From Gyrodactylus bullatarudis (taxonomy: Eukaryota; Platyhelminthes; Monogenea; Gyrodactylidea; Gyrodactylidae), in contig SSNU01000227.1 in assembly GCA_012064415.1 (NCBI GenBank), positions 62,001 through 126,000 on the forward strand: DNA of 64,000 nt, given 5' to 3'. Made by a program: the position numbers and the translations under genes. This document shows positions 47,201-58,246 of this stretch, piece after piece. The notes under the pieces are model-generated. The model made no database searches. It saw nothing but the letters and a program-made list of their open reading frames with translations, and was not told where the DNA came from. How positions within the stretch are numbered: position 1 is the stretch's first letter; each line of letters begins with the position of its first letter.

Positions 47201-50200
47201 GATTTTCTTCATATTTCTACCTTGAGGAATATACCTTCATTGAATATTATTCATTATTATTTTTCACTTGAGATAGAATATTCTTTTCAACATAACCTTG
47301 ATCAATAATAATAACTTGGGAGAATCTCATTTTTAAATTATAGGATGCCACTTATTCAAGAGAAATTTTAATGACTATCTTTCAAAAAATAAATCATTCA
47401 AATCGATCAAAGTTATTTATCCAGTCATGATTAATTAGATCATACGAAGAGAAAATTCTGATGGACTTATCATCATTTAACAATGAACGTTTCGTAAGGA
47501 TACTGATCGTAACATTCATTCATAGCGCGTTTTTGGAGAAACAGAGAAATGATTAAAATCAAAAAATATAAATTTTTTTGTTTCAAAATAATAAATAATT
47601 ATAATCTGTGGAAAATTAGTTAGGATAGAAAATTTCTACCAAGTTATTAACTAAATAAATTGTGTTAAACTGATAGATTCTTGGTAAATTTCAGTCCTTT
47701 TGTCATCTGGCAAAGGATTGTTGTTGGTATCTTTGAGAAAAATATTTTGAATTGGTGAATAAATAAGCATTCTAAAACAAAAATATTTTTTGAGCATTAA
47801 ATTTAAGAATCATAATTTTGAACCAAGTAGTTCTTCAGGGAGCTGTTCGGCATAGATTGTCTATAACGTTGTTCGCTTGCTGCCTGACTATGTTGTCTTC
47901 TGGCTTGTATTGGTCTGTTTGTAGAAAGAGGAGAAAAGGGTGTAGTATTTTCTTAAAGAGCAAGGATTATAAAAATTATAGTGATTGTTACAATAATCAG
48001 AATTATTAGAGTAATAACTCTGATAATATAATTCATCACTTGAAGGAAAATTAAAATAAAGATTAGAATAAAAAACAGTTAGGACTCACACAATATTTCG
48101 AATACATGTCGTACAAGCCAGAAGACAACATAGTCAGGCAGCAAGTGAACAACGTTATAGACAATTAAACTTAAGGTTGACTCGTGTTTAAAGTCCTCTA
48201 TAAAAAGTTGAGGATTACTCTGAGTAGACTTAGTTCAGATTTCGTGAAATTACTTAGTTTGAGTATAGATTTGTTTAAAATAACAATCTTTGGGGTTTTT
48301 AAGATAATTCCTCATAGGCTTGCTGAGTTAGATCTTTTAATGCCTTTGATTTTATTAGAGGAACAAAGTTTAGGAAATCTCGAATTTTTTAATAATTTTC
48401 AAGATTATCTTTTCTTCTCAAGTGTCAAGACGGGAAAAATAGATTCAAATTGAATAAAAATATACTCTTCAAACCAATTAGCCGAAATAGAGATCTTTAT
48501 TTGCATAATATTCTAAAAAATTTTATGCGAATGGCAGATAACTTTAGATTCAAAGCATATTCTCAATAATGACAAAAAATAAACTCCATCCAGTCTTGAG
48601 CCATGAGTGAAATATTCATACCTTTCTTATTGGCACTATATAAAATAAATTGTTTTAGCATAAACCCCTCCATCTGACAATGATCCATGATTCTCCCAAA
48701 ATGGCCAAGTTAATTTTATCAATGTATCCAAAACTTGCACTGGATGGCTTAGACAAGACTCCTGTTGAATTCGCCTTATCAAATCATTCGTATACTGCAC
48801 TTACTACTCTTATCAATGATGAAAAGTTCTTGGCAATATCAAAAACATTAAACGCCTCTGGGCAGAGCTGTATTATGAATATAATTGAGTTAGAAGATGA
48901 TGCTACAAGGGTAAATAAAAAAATATTACAATCTATATATAAAAATCAATAATTTAATTTGATTGGCTCATTTCTAGTTACTCTTTGATCGAAGCGTTAA
49001 TATTGAACTGAACTACAATAATCTTGTAAAGACAACAACATATGACTTTAGAATTTTAAAATCAGATCACGACATAAGTATAGTGAAGAAAAATTTTCGA
49101 ATTATTAAACGGATTATCGAATTGAAGAAATATGATCTTCTAGATCACCCCCTTGTGTCAAAATATGTGAATTTGACATGGGATAAATTCTGGAGAAAAA
49201 TTTACTATACTCAAGTTTTTGTTATAACTATGTACCTGTTGCTCTTCTCAAGACTCTTAATCACAAGTAATTATCTTGAATCCTATTCAAAGTACAAGTG
49301 TATGGACATTGTGAGTTGAACCAATGAAATACATGTTGTAAGATGTGATTCTATTGGTCAAGAGTTTATAACTGACATATATATAAATATTGAAATTGTA
49401 CTTTTCAGATTGACAAGAATGAGAAACTAACAGGTGAACAAAGATGTCTCATCTACACTCTGATTTCCATGACCGTAGTTCTTGTTGGAATCTACATTTG
49501 GAATACAATTCGAAAAGGTTTACATTTATTGAAAAGATGTGAAATATTAGCTGAATTCTTTCTTTCAATTTCAACACTTGCTCTGCTCATTCGCATGTTG
49601 AAGACAAACTTTGATGGTCAAAAGATTCTATTTTGTATTAGCGTAAATGTCTACTGGTGGCTTAAATTATTTCAAAAGCTCATGTGGTTTGTATGATCAT
49701 TGATCAATTAATATTATTATTAATTTTAATAATTAGTTGAAACATTTAAACTTTCTAATATGCATTTTAATTTACTACTTTTTATTCACTCATATATAGC
49801 ATTCCGATATTTCACAAGTTTCTTGAAATCTTTGTCACTGTCCTATGGGCTTTGCTAAAGTGTCAAATGGCTTTCTCTCTTTTGTTCGTTTCCTTGACTT
49901 TCTTCTTTTATGCTGCTCATGCTTTTGTGCAGCCTGTTGTGAGTATTTGTTTAATAGACGAGTTAAGATAAATTATAAATTAATCTAGAATTAACATTTA
50001 CAAAAGGTTGCTGAAGATCTTGAAAATGAATTTTACCAGTGCATGCCGAGTTTGCGGGAAATCCGGGATCGCTATGTCAACATATCAAAGTCAAATTCGC
50101 ATTATTCAATAAGAATGTTTTCCTCGATTGATACAACATTCTTTATCCTCTATGTTTATTTGAATGCTGAACTGGACACATTGAAGGTGGCAATGAGAGA

Positions 50201-50721
50201 TATGTTTGATCCTGAAACAGATGGTCACAATTTGACATATAGGGCTTTTGGAATATTACAAACTGAAATATTTTTAACAATTTTATTGAACAATCTACTT
50301 GTAAGTAAATCCCATGATATTTTATTATTATTTAAATCCAAGTACACTGACTATTCTATTTCAGTCCGGCATATCAGTATTCGAAGTGAATAGAGTATCT
50401 AGAAAGATTGATCACAAAGGGATTGAGAAGCGTATCCAATGGATGTACAAGACGCAGAGAATCTTGCCTGTTCGTTTTGTGAATCACTTTCAAATTGATG
50501 ATTTATACGTAGAATCTAAGTTGAATAAAAAGTTCAAAAAGACTAAAGAGTTTGCTTTGGAAAAGAAACCTGTCAATAGTTTGACTAAAAAGTTGGTCAG
50601 TCTAAATAAAAAGTTTAGCAGTACAAACTTTTATTTGGAACAAATCAAAACAAGCCTTATGAACTCAAAAATTAAAAATTTCAATATGAAAAACTATCGC
50701 TTGAGTACAATGGGTACTTGA
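41236..50721 (+). CDS. TRPA-type ankyrin-repeat cation channel
   Basis: TRPA channels are plasma-membrane cation channels gated by irritants, temperature or touch. Fourteen phase-consistent exons: 41236-41316, 41349-41511, 41546-41721, 41753-42124, 42606-42836, 43586-43822, 45785-45976, 46171-46440, 48659-48910, 48978-49310, 49409-49686, 49800-49938, 50007-50300, 50365-50721. They give 1,124 aa, the usual TRPA1 length. Residues up to about 660 are ankyrin repeats (for example NTPIFYAVYRNSSPIVRLLA, GLTALHYVCEND, GNTPLQIAVVCS, HKPLHLTMIHDS). DLLDHPLVSKYVNLTWDKF is the TRPA pre-S1 motif; six hydrophobic segments follow from about 735 to 1015. The basic C-terminus ends STMGT. Exon 11 uses donor TG|gtttgt, needed to keep frame. 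The first three introns are 31-34 bp; others reach 2.2 kb and hold repeats. The start could lie further upstream. Confidence 0.88.
43145..43395. repeat. Rearranged repeat R1 in TRPA intron 5
   Basis: The left part (CATCCCACCAAATTTCGCTT) is R1 on the minus strand and the right part (TCTGATCGGTCAAAAAACG, preceded by AAAGTTGCAA) is R1 on the plus strand. It is a shortened foldback inside the intron between exons ending 42836 and starting 43586. Confidence 0.55.
44635..44672 (-). ncRNA. Hammerhead-ribozyme-like motif, family A copy in TRPA intron
   Basis: Minus strand, in order: AGT (44672-44670), CTGAAGA (44669-44663), eight bases GACCTGAC, GAA (44654-44652), near-palindromic ATATAACGTTTAT (44651-44639), C (44638), ACT (44637-44635). 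Stem I here is AGT/ACT where the 36-kb copy has GGT/ACC: a compensated change. A TATA-like TATTTATA lies at the same distance upstream as in the 36-kb copy. The host gene is on the opposite strand. Confidence 0.5.
47857..48164. repeat. 53-bp inverted repeat with 202-bp loop in TRPA intron 8
   Basis: Arms 47857-47909 and 48112-48164 are complementary over 53 bp with one mismatch (starting TTGTCTATAACGTTGTTC, ending TCTTCTGGCTTGTA). The arms are GC-richer than the loop and surroundings. It is not shared with other repeats in the window. Confidence 0.85.
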
Positions 50722-50779
50722 AAATAAAAGAAACAATATATGATATACATGTACTAAAATAATTAAAATTTTATTATTT

Positions 50780-51550
50780 TTAAACCATTTCTAAATTTTC
50801 ATCTGCTTCAATGTATTTCCAGAGAATTGGATCGAACAATTCCATCACTTGTTCCTTACTCAAGTCAACTGTTGGTTCACTTTTTATGTTTGACTGACTG
50901 TCAATATTCAAATTAGAAGTTGATGAAAGCAACGAAGATACATCATCTGAAGTTTGAAGATTAGTGACAAAATCTCGAATTTCCACATCAAGATCATCGA
51001 GTGTGAGACTTTGGACATCTCGTTCCAAATCTTTTTGAGCTTCATGAATAATTTTTTTTGATTTTTCAAGGTATTCTTCAGCTTTGCGAGCTGTCTCAGA
51101 AGAAACTTGAACTTGATACTTGAGTATTTCCTTGAGAAGATCTCTTGCCTGATAAGGTCGGTACTCATTGACTAAATGATGCATATTTATAAATAATACA
51201 CCAATATCCTCTGTTTTTTCTATTCTTTTGGGATTGAGTGGATCCTTGGTAATTATGTCAAGTAAATCCAAATAATTTGCAAGCAAAGAGAAGTTTATTT
51301 TTCTCAACTCTTTCTTCAAATTGTAGGTGAGTGGATAAACTCTTTTTACATTATGATATTCGAGACCTTTAAGAATTGGATCGTCAGTATTACAGAAACT
51401 GCCAAACATTCGGTATAGCATTCCTTTCATGGGTGGGGGAGGTGCAGGGCTAAGGCCTTGTGAAAAGTTTGGATCAGAATATTTCTCAATCAACTGCCAA
51501 GGAGGAAGAGGAAAGAGACTAACATGTTGATTTGCTAAATCATCATTCAT
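50780..51550 (-). CDS. MED7: Mediator complex subunit 7
   Basis: MED7 is a middle-module subunit of Mediator, the RNA polymerase II coactivator, and heterodimerises with MED21. It is a single exon of 256 aa. The N-terminus shows VSLFPLPPWQLIEKYSD, then SPAPPPPMKGMLYRMFG, the conserved proline block; LKKELRKINFSLLANYLDLL and HHLVNEYRPYQARDLLKEIL are strongly family-like. The C-terminal half is a coiled coil with an acidic end that is longer than in vertebrates. The ATG (51550-51548) overlaps the TGA of the upstream NDUFAF8-like frame as ATGA. It is tail-to-tail with the TRPA gene (58 bp between stops). Confidence 0.93.
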   Translation of the reverse strand: MNDDLANQHVSLFPLPPWQLIEKYSDPNFSQGLSPAPPPPMKGMLYRMFGSFCNTDDPILKGLEYHNVKRVYPLTYNLKKELRKINFSLLANYLDLLDIITKDPLNPKRIEKTEDIGVLFINMHHLVNEYRPYQARDLLKEILKYQVQVSSETARKAEEYLEKSKKIIHEAQKDLERDVQSLTLDDLDVEIRDFVTNLQTSDDVSSLLSSTSNLNIDSQSNIKSEPTVDLSKEQVMELFDPILWKYIEADENLEMV

Positions 51551-51747
51551 AGTCGTGTGTTATGACGCTTGGCAGAACGCTCAAGGCAAGATTTAAGAGA
51601 TGCGAACTCTTTATCACACGAACCCTTTTCGAGTCTCTTTTGATTAAAAACACACTCTCCGTAGAAAATAGATTCTTTGACACAGTCTTTGAATAGTAAT
51701 GGATATTTTGCTAGTCTTTCAACGGTGGAACCACTAGATTTGGGCAT
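51547..51747 (-). CDS. NDUFAF8: NDUFAF8-like twin CX9C protein
   Basis: A 66-aa protein with two CX9C motifs (C22/C32 and C44/C54), the mark of Mia40-imported intermembrane-space proteins. The order CVKESIFYGECV, a basic spacer, CDKEFASLKSCLERSAKR resembles NDUFAF8, a complex I assembly factor partner of NDUFAF5 (pattern CxxEAxxYGxCV...CxxEFxxLxxC). Other small CHCH proteins are the alternative. The frame ends in TGA inside the MED7 start codon. It is divergent from the PLP/M6-like gene, 109 bp between starts. Confidence 0.75.
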   Translation of the reverse strand: MPKSSGSTVERLAKYPLLFKDCVKESIFYGECVFNQKRLEKGSCDKEFASLKSCLERSAKRHNTRL

Positions 51748-51856
51748 ATAATCAATTTAAACAATGAATGCCATATTAGCTGGCAAATTATTTACTTAAC
51801 TCAACTCTTGGCAGAATTATGAAAATGTCTTTATTTAAAATGTTACTTTTATAATC
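51748..51856. promoter_or_regulatory. Putative bidirectional promoter, NDUFAF8-MED7 / PLP-M6
   Basis: A 109-bp gap between divergent start codons. No TATA motif was recognised on the minus side; the plus side is AT-rich. Promoter function is inferred from spacing. Confidence 0.4.
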
Positions 51857-54800
51857 ATGTCCAGTGAAAAAGTTGACTCATGTATAACCAGTGCTCCTCT
51901 ATCGTCGATACTCAGTTTCATTCTTGTCATTTGTGGAGCTGGAATATCTATGGTTACTATTCTCGAGAGCCTACGAAGAATTGATCGAATATTTGTTGAT
52001 ACATTTTATCCAGTTAAAAAGTAAGATTTCATATTTTATCTCTGTTCCAGCATTTTTTTCTTGCAAATAAGCTTTTTTACATTGACGGCATTCACTATAA
52101 TCATTTCATTTGTCTTGTTATGCTTTGGTATTTGCAATAACACAAAGTCTTTCGAAAAAGCATCGAATCGTAGAAAACCAATCAAAGATGGACTCTGCAA
52201 ATATCGTTTACTTTACGTTTTCTCTTACTTTTTACTTTTCATCTGGATTGTAACCATACTAATAATGGCGATACCGACAATTGTCTGGGCAATGTTATCA
52301 TCTGTGTGTAAACACGAAAAAGATTTCTGGAAAGGATTGTCACTAAACAAGGACGAGACAAAATTCACCTACACTCTCAATTTGACCAATTACGGATTAT
52401 TCTCTGAAGACTATGATAAGAGTGTATCTAAAAATTATATAAATACTCCTTTGGAGTTTTACAAATTCTGTACTTATGTGAGTTTATTCTTGGATTTAAA
52501 AAACGTTGGAAATTTTTAATCTCAATTTTGATCATTTTTAGGTTTCATCAATCGGTCCAATGGTTTTGAGTGCACTTGTCTCTTCCATTCTTGTATTCTT
52601 TGGATTGGTAAGTAGTTTTATTTAAAATATAAATAATTCACAAAAAATAGTGCATCGCCTAACATTCGAGATCTTGTTTAATTTACATACTATTCACTGT
52701 CTATATTTAGTAGTATTCCCCCTATTGAATCAGCTTATCCCAATAATCTTATTTTATATTGAATTTTAAGAGTAATTTGGGATAGAATTTTATGATCATT
52801 CTTGTAATTAGTTTTCCACATACCTTTTCAATATATTCTCAAGAATTTTCATCCAATTTAGTTCATGATGCACTACTTGATACATTCAAGAAAATAGATT
52901 ATCCAGTCCTACTCAAAGTTTTATTAGAATCAACTACATCAAACTTTTCAGCGTAGGCTTACACATCTAGGTTAGGGTATTTTTAAACTTGCATTCTTTC
53001 AATAAATTTATCTCCTCTAATTCATCAATTTTTGACTCTTTATGAATAAATCATAATATTGATTTTCATATCTCTCTTAAATGACATTAATTGCTGGAAA
53101 TAAAAAAAAGAATTTGGAAAAATTCCCTCCACCCCTTCCTATAAACTATCACATTTCCACTCTATCTTGGTACTTTATCTAGAGTAAATATTAAATAAAT
53201 AATAGGATATTTATTATTATATTGCTTGTTTATCTTATTCCCTGTATTAAATACTTGAAAATTTTTTATTATTGAATCTAGAATCAATAAGAAAACTACC
53301 CCTCGCTAATCTATATCCTCAAACACTTTTACAAATGAATAATTCTATAGAAAATAGTTTAGTTCTAGCCATCTTTTTTGAAATTTTAATAAAAAATGTC
53401 CTTCATTTGACCTATTGACCCGCTGATTTCAATCATAATTCTTACATTCTTCAATCAATCCAATTGATAAGATATACACTGTTACATGTGCTAAAATAGT
53501 TGAAATATTTTGATCTGCAAATTTGTTCTTGGCAAAATATTGATATTTTAGCAATTCAGTATGTTTATCTTTTATACAAGTTTATACATAATGGAAAATA
53601 ATTATGGTGTCAATGTTTTGAACTTTTTTACGGTTAAACGAATTCTTGCTACATCTTTTGTTTGTTTACTCTTTCAGTTGGCTTTTATATTCTTTTTAAT
53701 TCGTACTTCACTTTCATCCATGTCATCTAAAGAGAAAGAATAAATAAAGATCGATACAATGAAAATGCAATGTAATGTGAACTAATATACAATTTCCGTT
53801 GAAGAAAATGCCGATTTCTTTTTTCAGAGTGTTTTGATACTTTGTTTTTGAAAAAAATACAAGAAAAAATCAATAAATGTCATTACTTTATGCATCCATT
53901 AGTGAAATCGAATGAGAAATATATTCACTTTGATATTTTAATATTTGTTCACACATTGATACCATGGTTATGTTTTTAAACAAGATTAACTTGAGATGGC
54001 GTTTATGCCAAAACATCCTCTGTTCAACACCACACTTTATCTATAAAATACTTACCCTTCAATTCATGAATAATAATTTTATTATCTTGTGATAAGAGGA
54101 TATGTAATAAAAAGTAAGGTCTACCAATATATGCATTTAACCTTTACTATTTCCATGCTTATCTTTATCCATTCTACATCTATTCCTACACTATTTCTGA
54201 TTTTCTATATCCTGATAAATCTTTTCAATTCTATAATATATTATATATTATTTGTGTAAATAATCACACCGACCTATAAACCAATACATCTATTTATGGA
54301 TGAAAATAACATTTCTGGTTTATTTTTACACGGCTATAGATTCACCTTGCCTTTCTCGCGGATTGAAATTGGGTTGAATTTTCTTTATTATTTTTCAAAA
54401 ATTCTCTTTTATCAAAGAAACCCAAAGAAAGAAATGTATTCCCTCAATTCTGGATACTTTTTTTCATTGTTTTGAATAGAAATTCAAGTAATTTTTTATT
54501 TCCTCTAGAATACATTCATGGCATGTGTTCACTCGAAGGGAGTAAAATCGCAATATTATCCAGAAATTTGCCATTATCAAAAGATCCTTGATAAGGAATG
54601 CAATCAGAATTCCATGAATCTGGTACCGCCTCCATCAAACATGTGTATGAACCACAACCAGGATATGAACAGCATGAATATGAACAACTTTATGGATTCT
54701 CAGAATCCCTATGGCCAATTCAATCCACAAAAGTTTCAGTCAAACACTCTCAGCTATTCTATGAGCAATGCAATGTCTTCCAATATCAATCACACAACCG

Positions 54801-54979
54801 GCTATGGACAATTGAATAACCTGGGTGGCAGAAATTCCAATACCCTCGGCTATCCCAGTACAAGTAACTTCTCCGATGCCCAGTATCTACCCCATGGTCA
54901 GAATATTAATGCATCTTATGCTTCTCAAAATCAGCCTTTATTGTACGGGACCCATTATAGGGCACCATCTCAACTATAA
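51857..54979 (+). CDS. PLP/M6-like four-transmembrane protein
   Basis: Exons 51857-52020, 52051-52477, 52542-52607 and 54509-54979 join in phase; the first intron is 30 bp. The product is 375 aa with four hydrophobic segments: LSSILSFILVICGAGISMVT, FFTLTAFTIIISFVLLCFGI, YVFSYFLLFIWIVTILIMAI, and SSIGPMVLSALVSSILVFFG. The second extracellular loop has spaced cysteines and NLTNYGL...LEFYKFCTY, similar in order to the QYG...EFYxxYH of PLP/M6 proteins, which organise membranes in neurons and epithelia. The cytoplasmic tail (from NTFMACVHSKGVKS) is long and rich in Asn, Gln, Ser and Met. Family assignment rests on topology and weak motifs; another tetraspan family is possible. An alternative last exon lies at 53552. 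Confidence 0.6.
53552..53743 (+). CDS. Alternative last exon of the PLP/M6-like gene
   Basis: After an acceptor gatattttag, 63 codons are open in phase 0, fitting directly onto exon 2 (ending FCTY) or exon 3. The exon encodes a hydrophobic helix ATSFVCLLFQLAFIFFLIRT and the short tail SLSSMSSKEKE, ending TAA with AATAAA immediately after. Used in place of exons 3-4, it would supply a different fourth membrane segment and a very short tail (260 aa in all). Confidence 0.6.
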   Translation, partial: QFSMFIFYTSLYIMENNYGVNVLNFFTVKRILATSFVCLLFQLAFIFFLIRTSLSSMSSKEKE

Positions 54980-57900
54980 TTTCAAAGAAACCTCTCATTC
55001 GTTTTTATGCGCCTTCATTCCTGGATACAAAACGAACCAAAGTTATCAACCAATTGTAACTATCGACAATTTCTTGTTTAAAATTTTATTTTATTTAACC
55101 TGATGAGAGGATGAATCTCACTTCACATTTAAAGTGTAAATATATACAAGTTGAATCAAGGTATCATGTATTTTGTATTTTTAAATTTCATAAGAATCTT
55201 ATTCATGTTTGTTAAAGTTTTATAAACAAAACTCTTTTCAGTTATGGTACATCATTCTTATCTTGCATTGATACATCATCATGTAACATAATTATTTTTA
55301 TTATTATTTTCAATATAAAAAGTATTTGATTTTGTGTAGATTTTTAAATTGGAATCCCAAAGAAAATCAAAGGTAATAAAAGAAAGCAACAAAGTAAAGC
55401 AACGAGAAAATACAAATACTTTCAAATGTCTGCACAAATTTTTAGTAAAAAGTTTTACTTTTAGGCATTTCAGTAATTTTATAATGTAATTTCCATTCAT
55501 GTGTCAATCTACAATAGCATAGCAATTTTCTCCTAAAAAAATTAATAAGATCTGAAATTTTCATCGAGGTCTAATACACAGAACATTAATCAATCCCCCC
55601 CAAAAAAAGAGAAAGACTTGATCAAAATCTAAAAGTTTGAATACTAATTTCTTTAATTTGCACTAACTACTGTACTACAATTGGTTGCAAAACTCATTGG
55701 CCACTCCAGTCCGTAAAAACTGGGGCGTAATATACAAACATGAAAATTTTACAAAAAATTGATTGGTGCATTTTGTTTACCGTTTAACTTGTCTTTTCAA
55801 GGGTAAAATTTAGAAGTGTGAGCAATTGAGTTTTGAAAGCCTTATTATGAGGATCAGAGAGATGTTAGAAAGTTTGAAATTATCAATTAATACAAAAAAA
55901 AGGTTCTTTTTCATAAGAACATTAATAACCCCTCTTATGTAGGTCTAGTTGTAAGCGACCGATAAAAAACAGGGTTATGGATCACATATTAAAGGGGTGT
56001 GAATCAATTATACATTCACTCGAGCTTCGAATGGTCTAGTTTGAAAGATAAAAGGGTACTCATTTCATACATAGTCAGGGCATGAAAATCAGTCCACCAG
56101 ATCACAAGTGATCTGATCGTGAAATCCAGATCATATTTTTATTGAAAATCTGTATTTTAGGTTTCTTATCGAGGCGAAATACCAAAAAAACAATTATCTA
56201 TTAAAAAAATATATATTTCCAATGAATTTTACTAGGAGATATGATGAATTTTGAATTATTGAACACGACATAATCTTTTCAAATCAAAATATCACGTCAA
56301 ATTAATATTAAACCTTGAAAAAATCCAGTCAATTTGAGAAAAAATAAAATAAAAATTCATTGAACCAAGAGAAACTGTAGAATTCCCCAATTACAATAAA
56401 AAATGAAATCATTTTGTCAACAGACCTCTATGAAATTAATATTTTTTTATCAAGCAATACATTGGTTCAGAAAAAACTGAAAACAAAAATAAAATTTTTT
56501 CATTCGACTGACGAGAAAAAAGATGATGAATTCGACAGGGAGATTCAAGTAAAAGAGAAATCTCTCTGTTGACAGGGTTTGAAAACGAATGTAAAATATT
56601 GATTTTACGCTCTTTTACATACACTAATGAATATTAATAATACAAGAAATGTCGATCATGAAAGAAAATGCAAAAATAACTTGAAATTGTGGTGATTGTA
56701 GAAGAACAAGTGTTTCTCTTTCACATCACACATTCTCCCCTACAAATCTCCATTTGAGGGCAATTTATTGGAAACAAGAAGATTTCTTTCCAAGGTCATT
56801 TTCTTCGTACTGTATTATTATTGCATAAGTTTAATTTCCTTTTACGATACAATCTATTCACTATTGCTTTTAATACAACTGCTATCGATTTTTGAACATC
56901 TTTCTTCTCTTAAAGATGAATATTTCTTTGCGAATAACTTGTTTCCTTCAAGTGGTACCTCTTTTCTATATGATTATATAGCTGAGAAAGTACTGGATCT
57001 AGGGTGTTTCCAAGTTGGAAATTCCTATAAAAAAATAAACCTATTAATCGATAAAATTCTGAACTTCTTATCAATTAGCTTTATTTTACATAGTTCTCAA
57101 GTCATGATACTTCAGTTAAAGGTTTTATTTTTAATCTCCAGTAAAAATTACGCAAATCATCGGTGATTCATGGATAATTTCAAGTATTTTTCTTAGAGTT
57201 GAGATAAAAGTTGATATTCTTTAACTCATGCAGTTCTGTTATTTAGAGAGAAATGATTTATAAAATTCTTTTTACATTTTGATGGATTAAGTCAATGCAT
57301 TCAACCAGAGAATAACTACTGCGTACAATTTTGAGAATAAATGTGTATTCAGCAGAGGATTGCTCAAAGGAATCAATTGACCTTAGATGAATGGAATTAC
57401 CACTTGAAATATATATCAAAACTCTACAAAGTTTATACGATCTTATTCAAATCTTACTGAATACTTACTAGATAAAACTTGAGAAATAATGTGAATAGGT
57501 GAGATTATGTGATTGGATATTTTAGAGTCACAAATTGAGATGCGCAAAAACACAATGGGTAAATTAAGTTAGAAATTGGCAATTTTGAAAAGGTCTTTTT
57601 TTTATTTTGATCTTGTGATACCAAAATAAACTAAAGTGATCCTGATCCGAAGTTTTTTCTGAATCTGGTCTGATAACTTATAATAGTTGACTATTAAAAT
57701 ATGAAGAAATAGTTGAGGGTAAAATTTTCAATGTTATCTTCAATGTAATCTCGTATAAAGACTCTTTATCTACACTGTAGATTCTACAGTCAATCTTACC
57801 TGGAAAGTGTGACAATAATGTGGAAATATTGTATATTTGGCTCATTAGTTTTGAATTGCCATTTCTGTTTGAAAAAATTGAATTAAATGGGCACAACACT

Positions 57901-58018
57901 TCTTGAGATCATAATGAAAATCCCGACAATTCAAAAGAATATTAAAAATCATATTAAAAAAGATAAAAGTCATTAATACGTAACTATTTCTAAGTAGATA
58001 GAGGAATAAACTTTTACT
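54980..58018. other. Intergenic, no gene assigned
   Basis: About 3 kb of AT-rich sequence. A 132-codon open stretch at 56768-57166 has no ATG at its start and no recognised homology. There is an 18-bp palindrome at 56098-56115 (arm CAGATCAC, two central bases). The stretch 56230-56340 matches sequence on both sides of the 448-bp repeat copy at 29.1 kb. Confidence 0.45.
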
Positions 58019-58163
58019 AGAATGTTCTAGATCTTTCTACTTGAATCTTATTGGTTGATAAAAATAGCTTTTCTTATTCGTAGTTATCTTGTATGCTGAT
58101 TGGTTGATTTTTTAATCAAGAATTCTCTTGTATTTTCTAGATCTTTTAAAAGAGATATATATA
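58019..58163 (+). promoter_or_regulatory. Heat-shock promoter of second HSP70
   Basis: AGAATGTTCTAGATCTTTC at 58019-58037 contains alternating GAA/TTC heat-shock units, and AGAATTCT at 58119-58126 a second site. Inverted CCAAT boxes (ATTGG) lie at 58050 and 58099. A TATA box (TATATATA) lies at 58156-58163, about 90 bp before the ATG. Stress induction is inferred. Confidence 0.68.
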
Positions 58164-58246
58164 TGAGCTCAATGAAACTTGTTCAACAACTTGAAAATCA
58201 TACTGAATCATCACTCTAGAAAAAACTTGCAACACAACTACAGACA

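Noticed and set aside
55905..55976. tRNA-like inverted repeat ATAACCC...GGGTTAT
   Set aside because: No internal A or B box, and the arms do not fold as a cloverleaf.
56768..57166. 132-codon hydrophobic open stretch
   Set aside because: Starts without ATG, composition follows the AT-rich background (Leu, Ile, Phe, Tyr), and no family is recognised.
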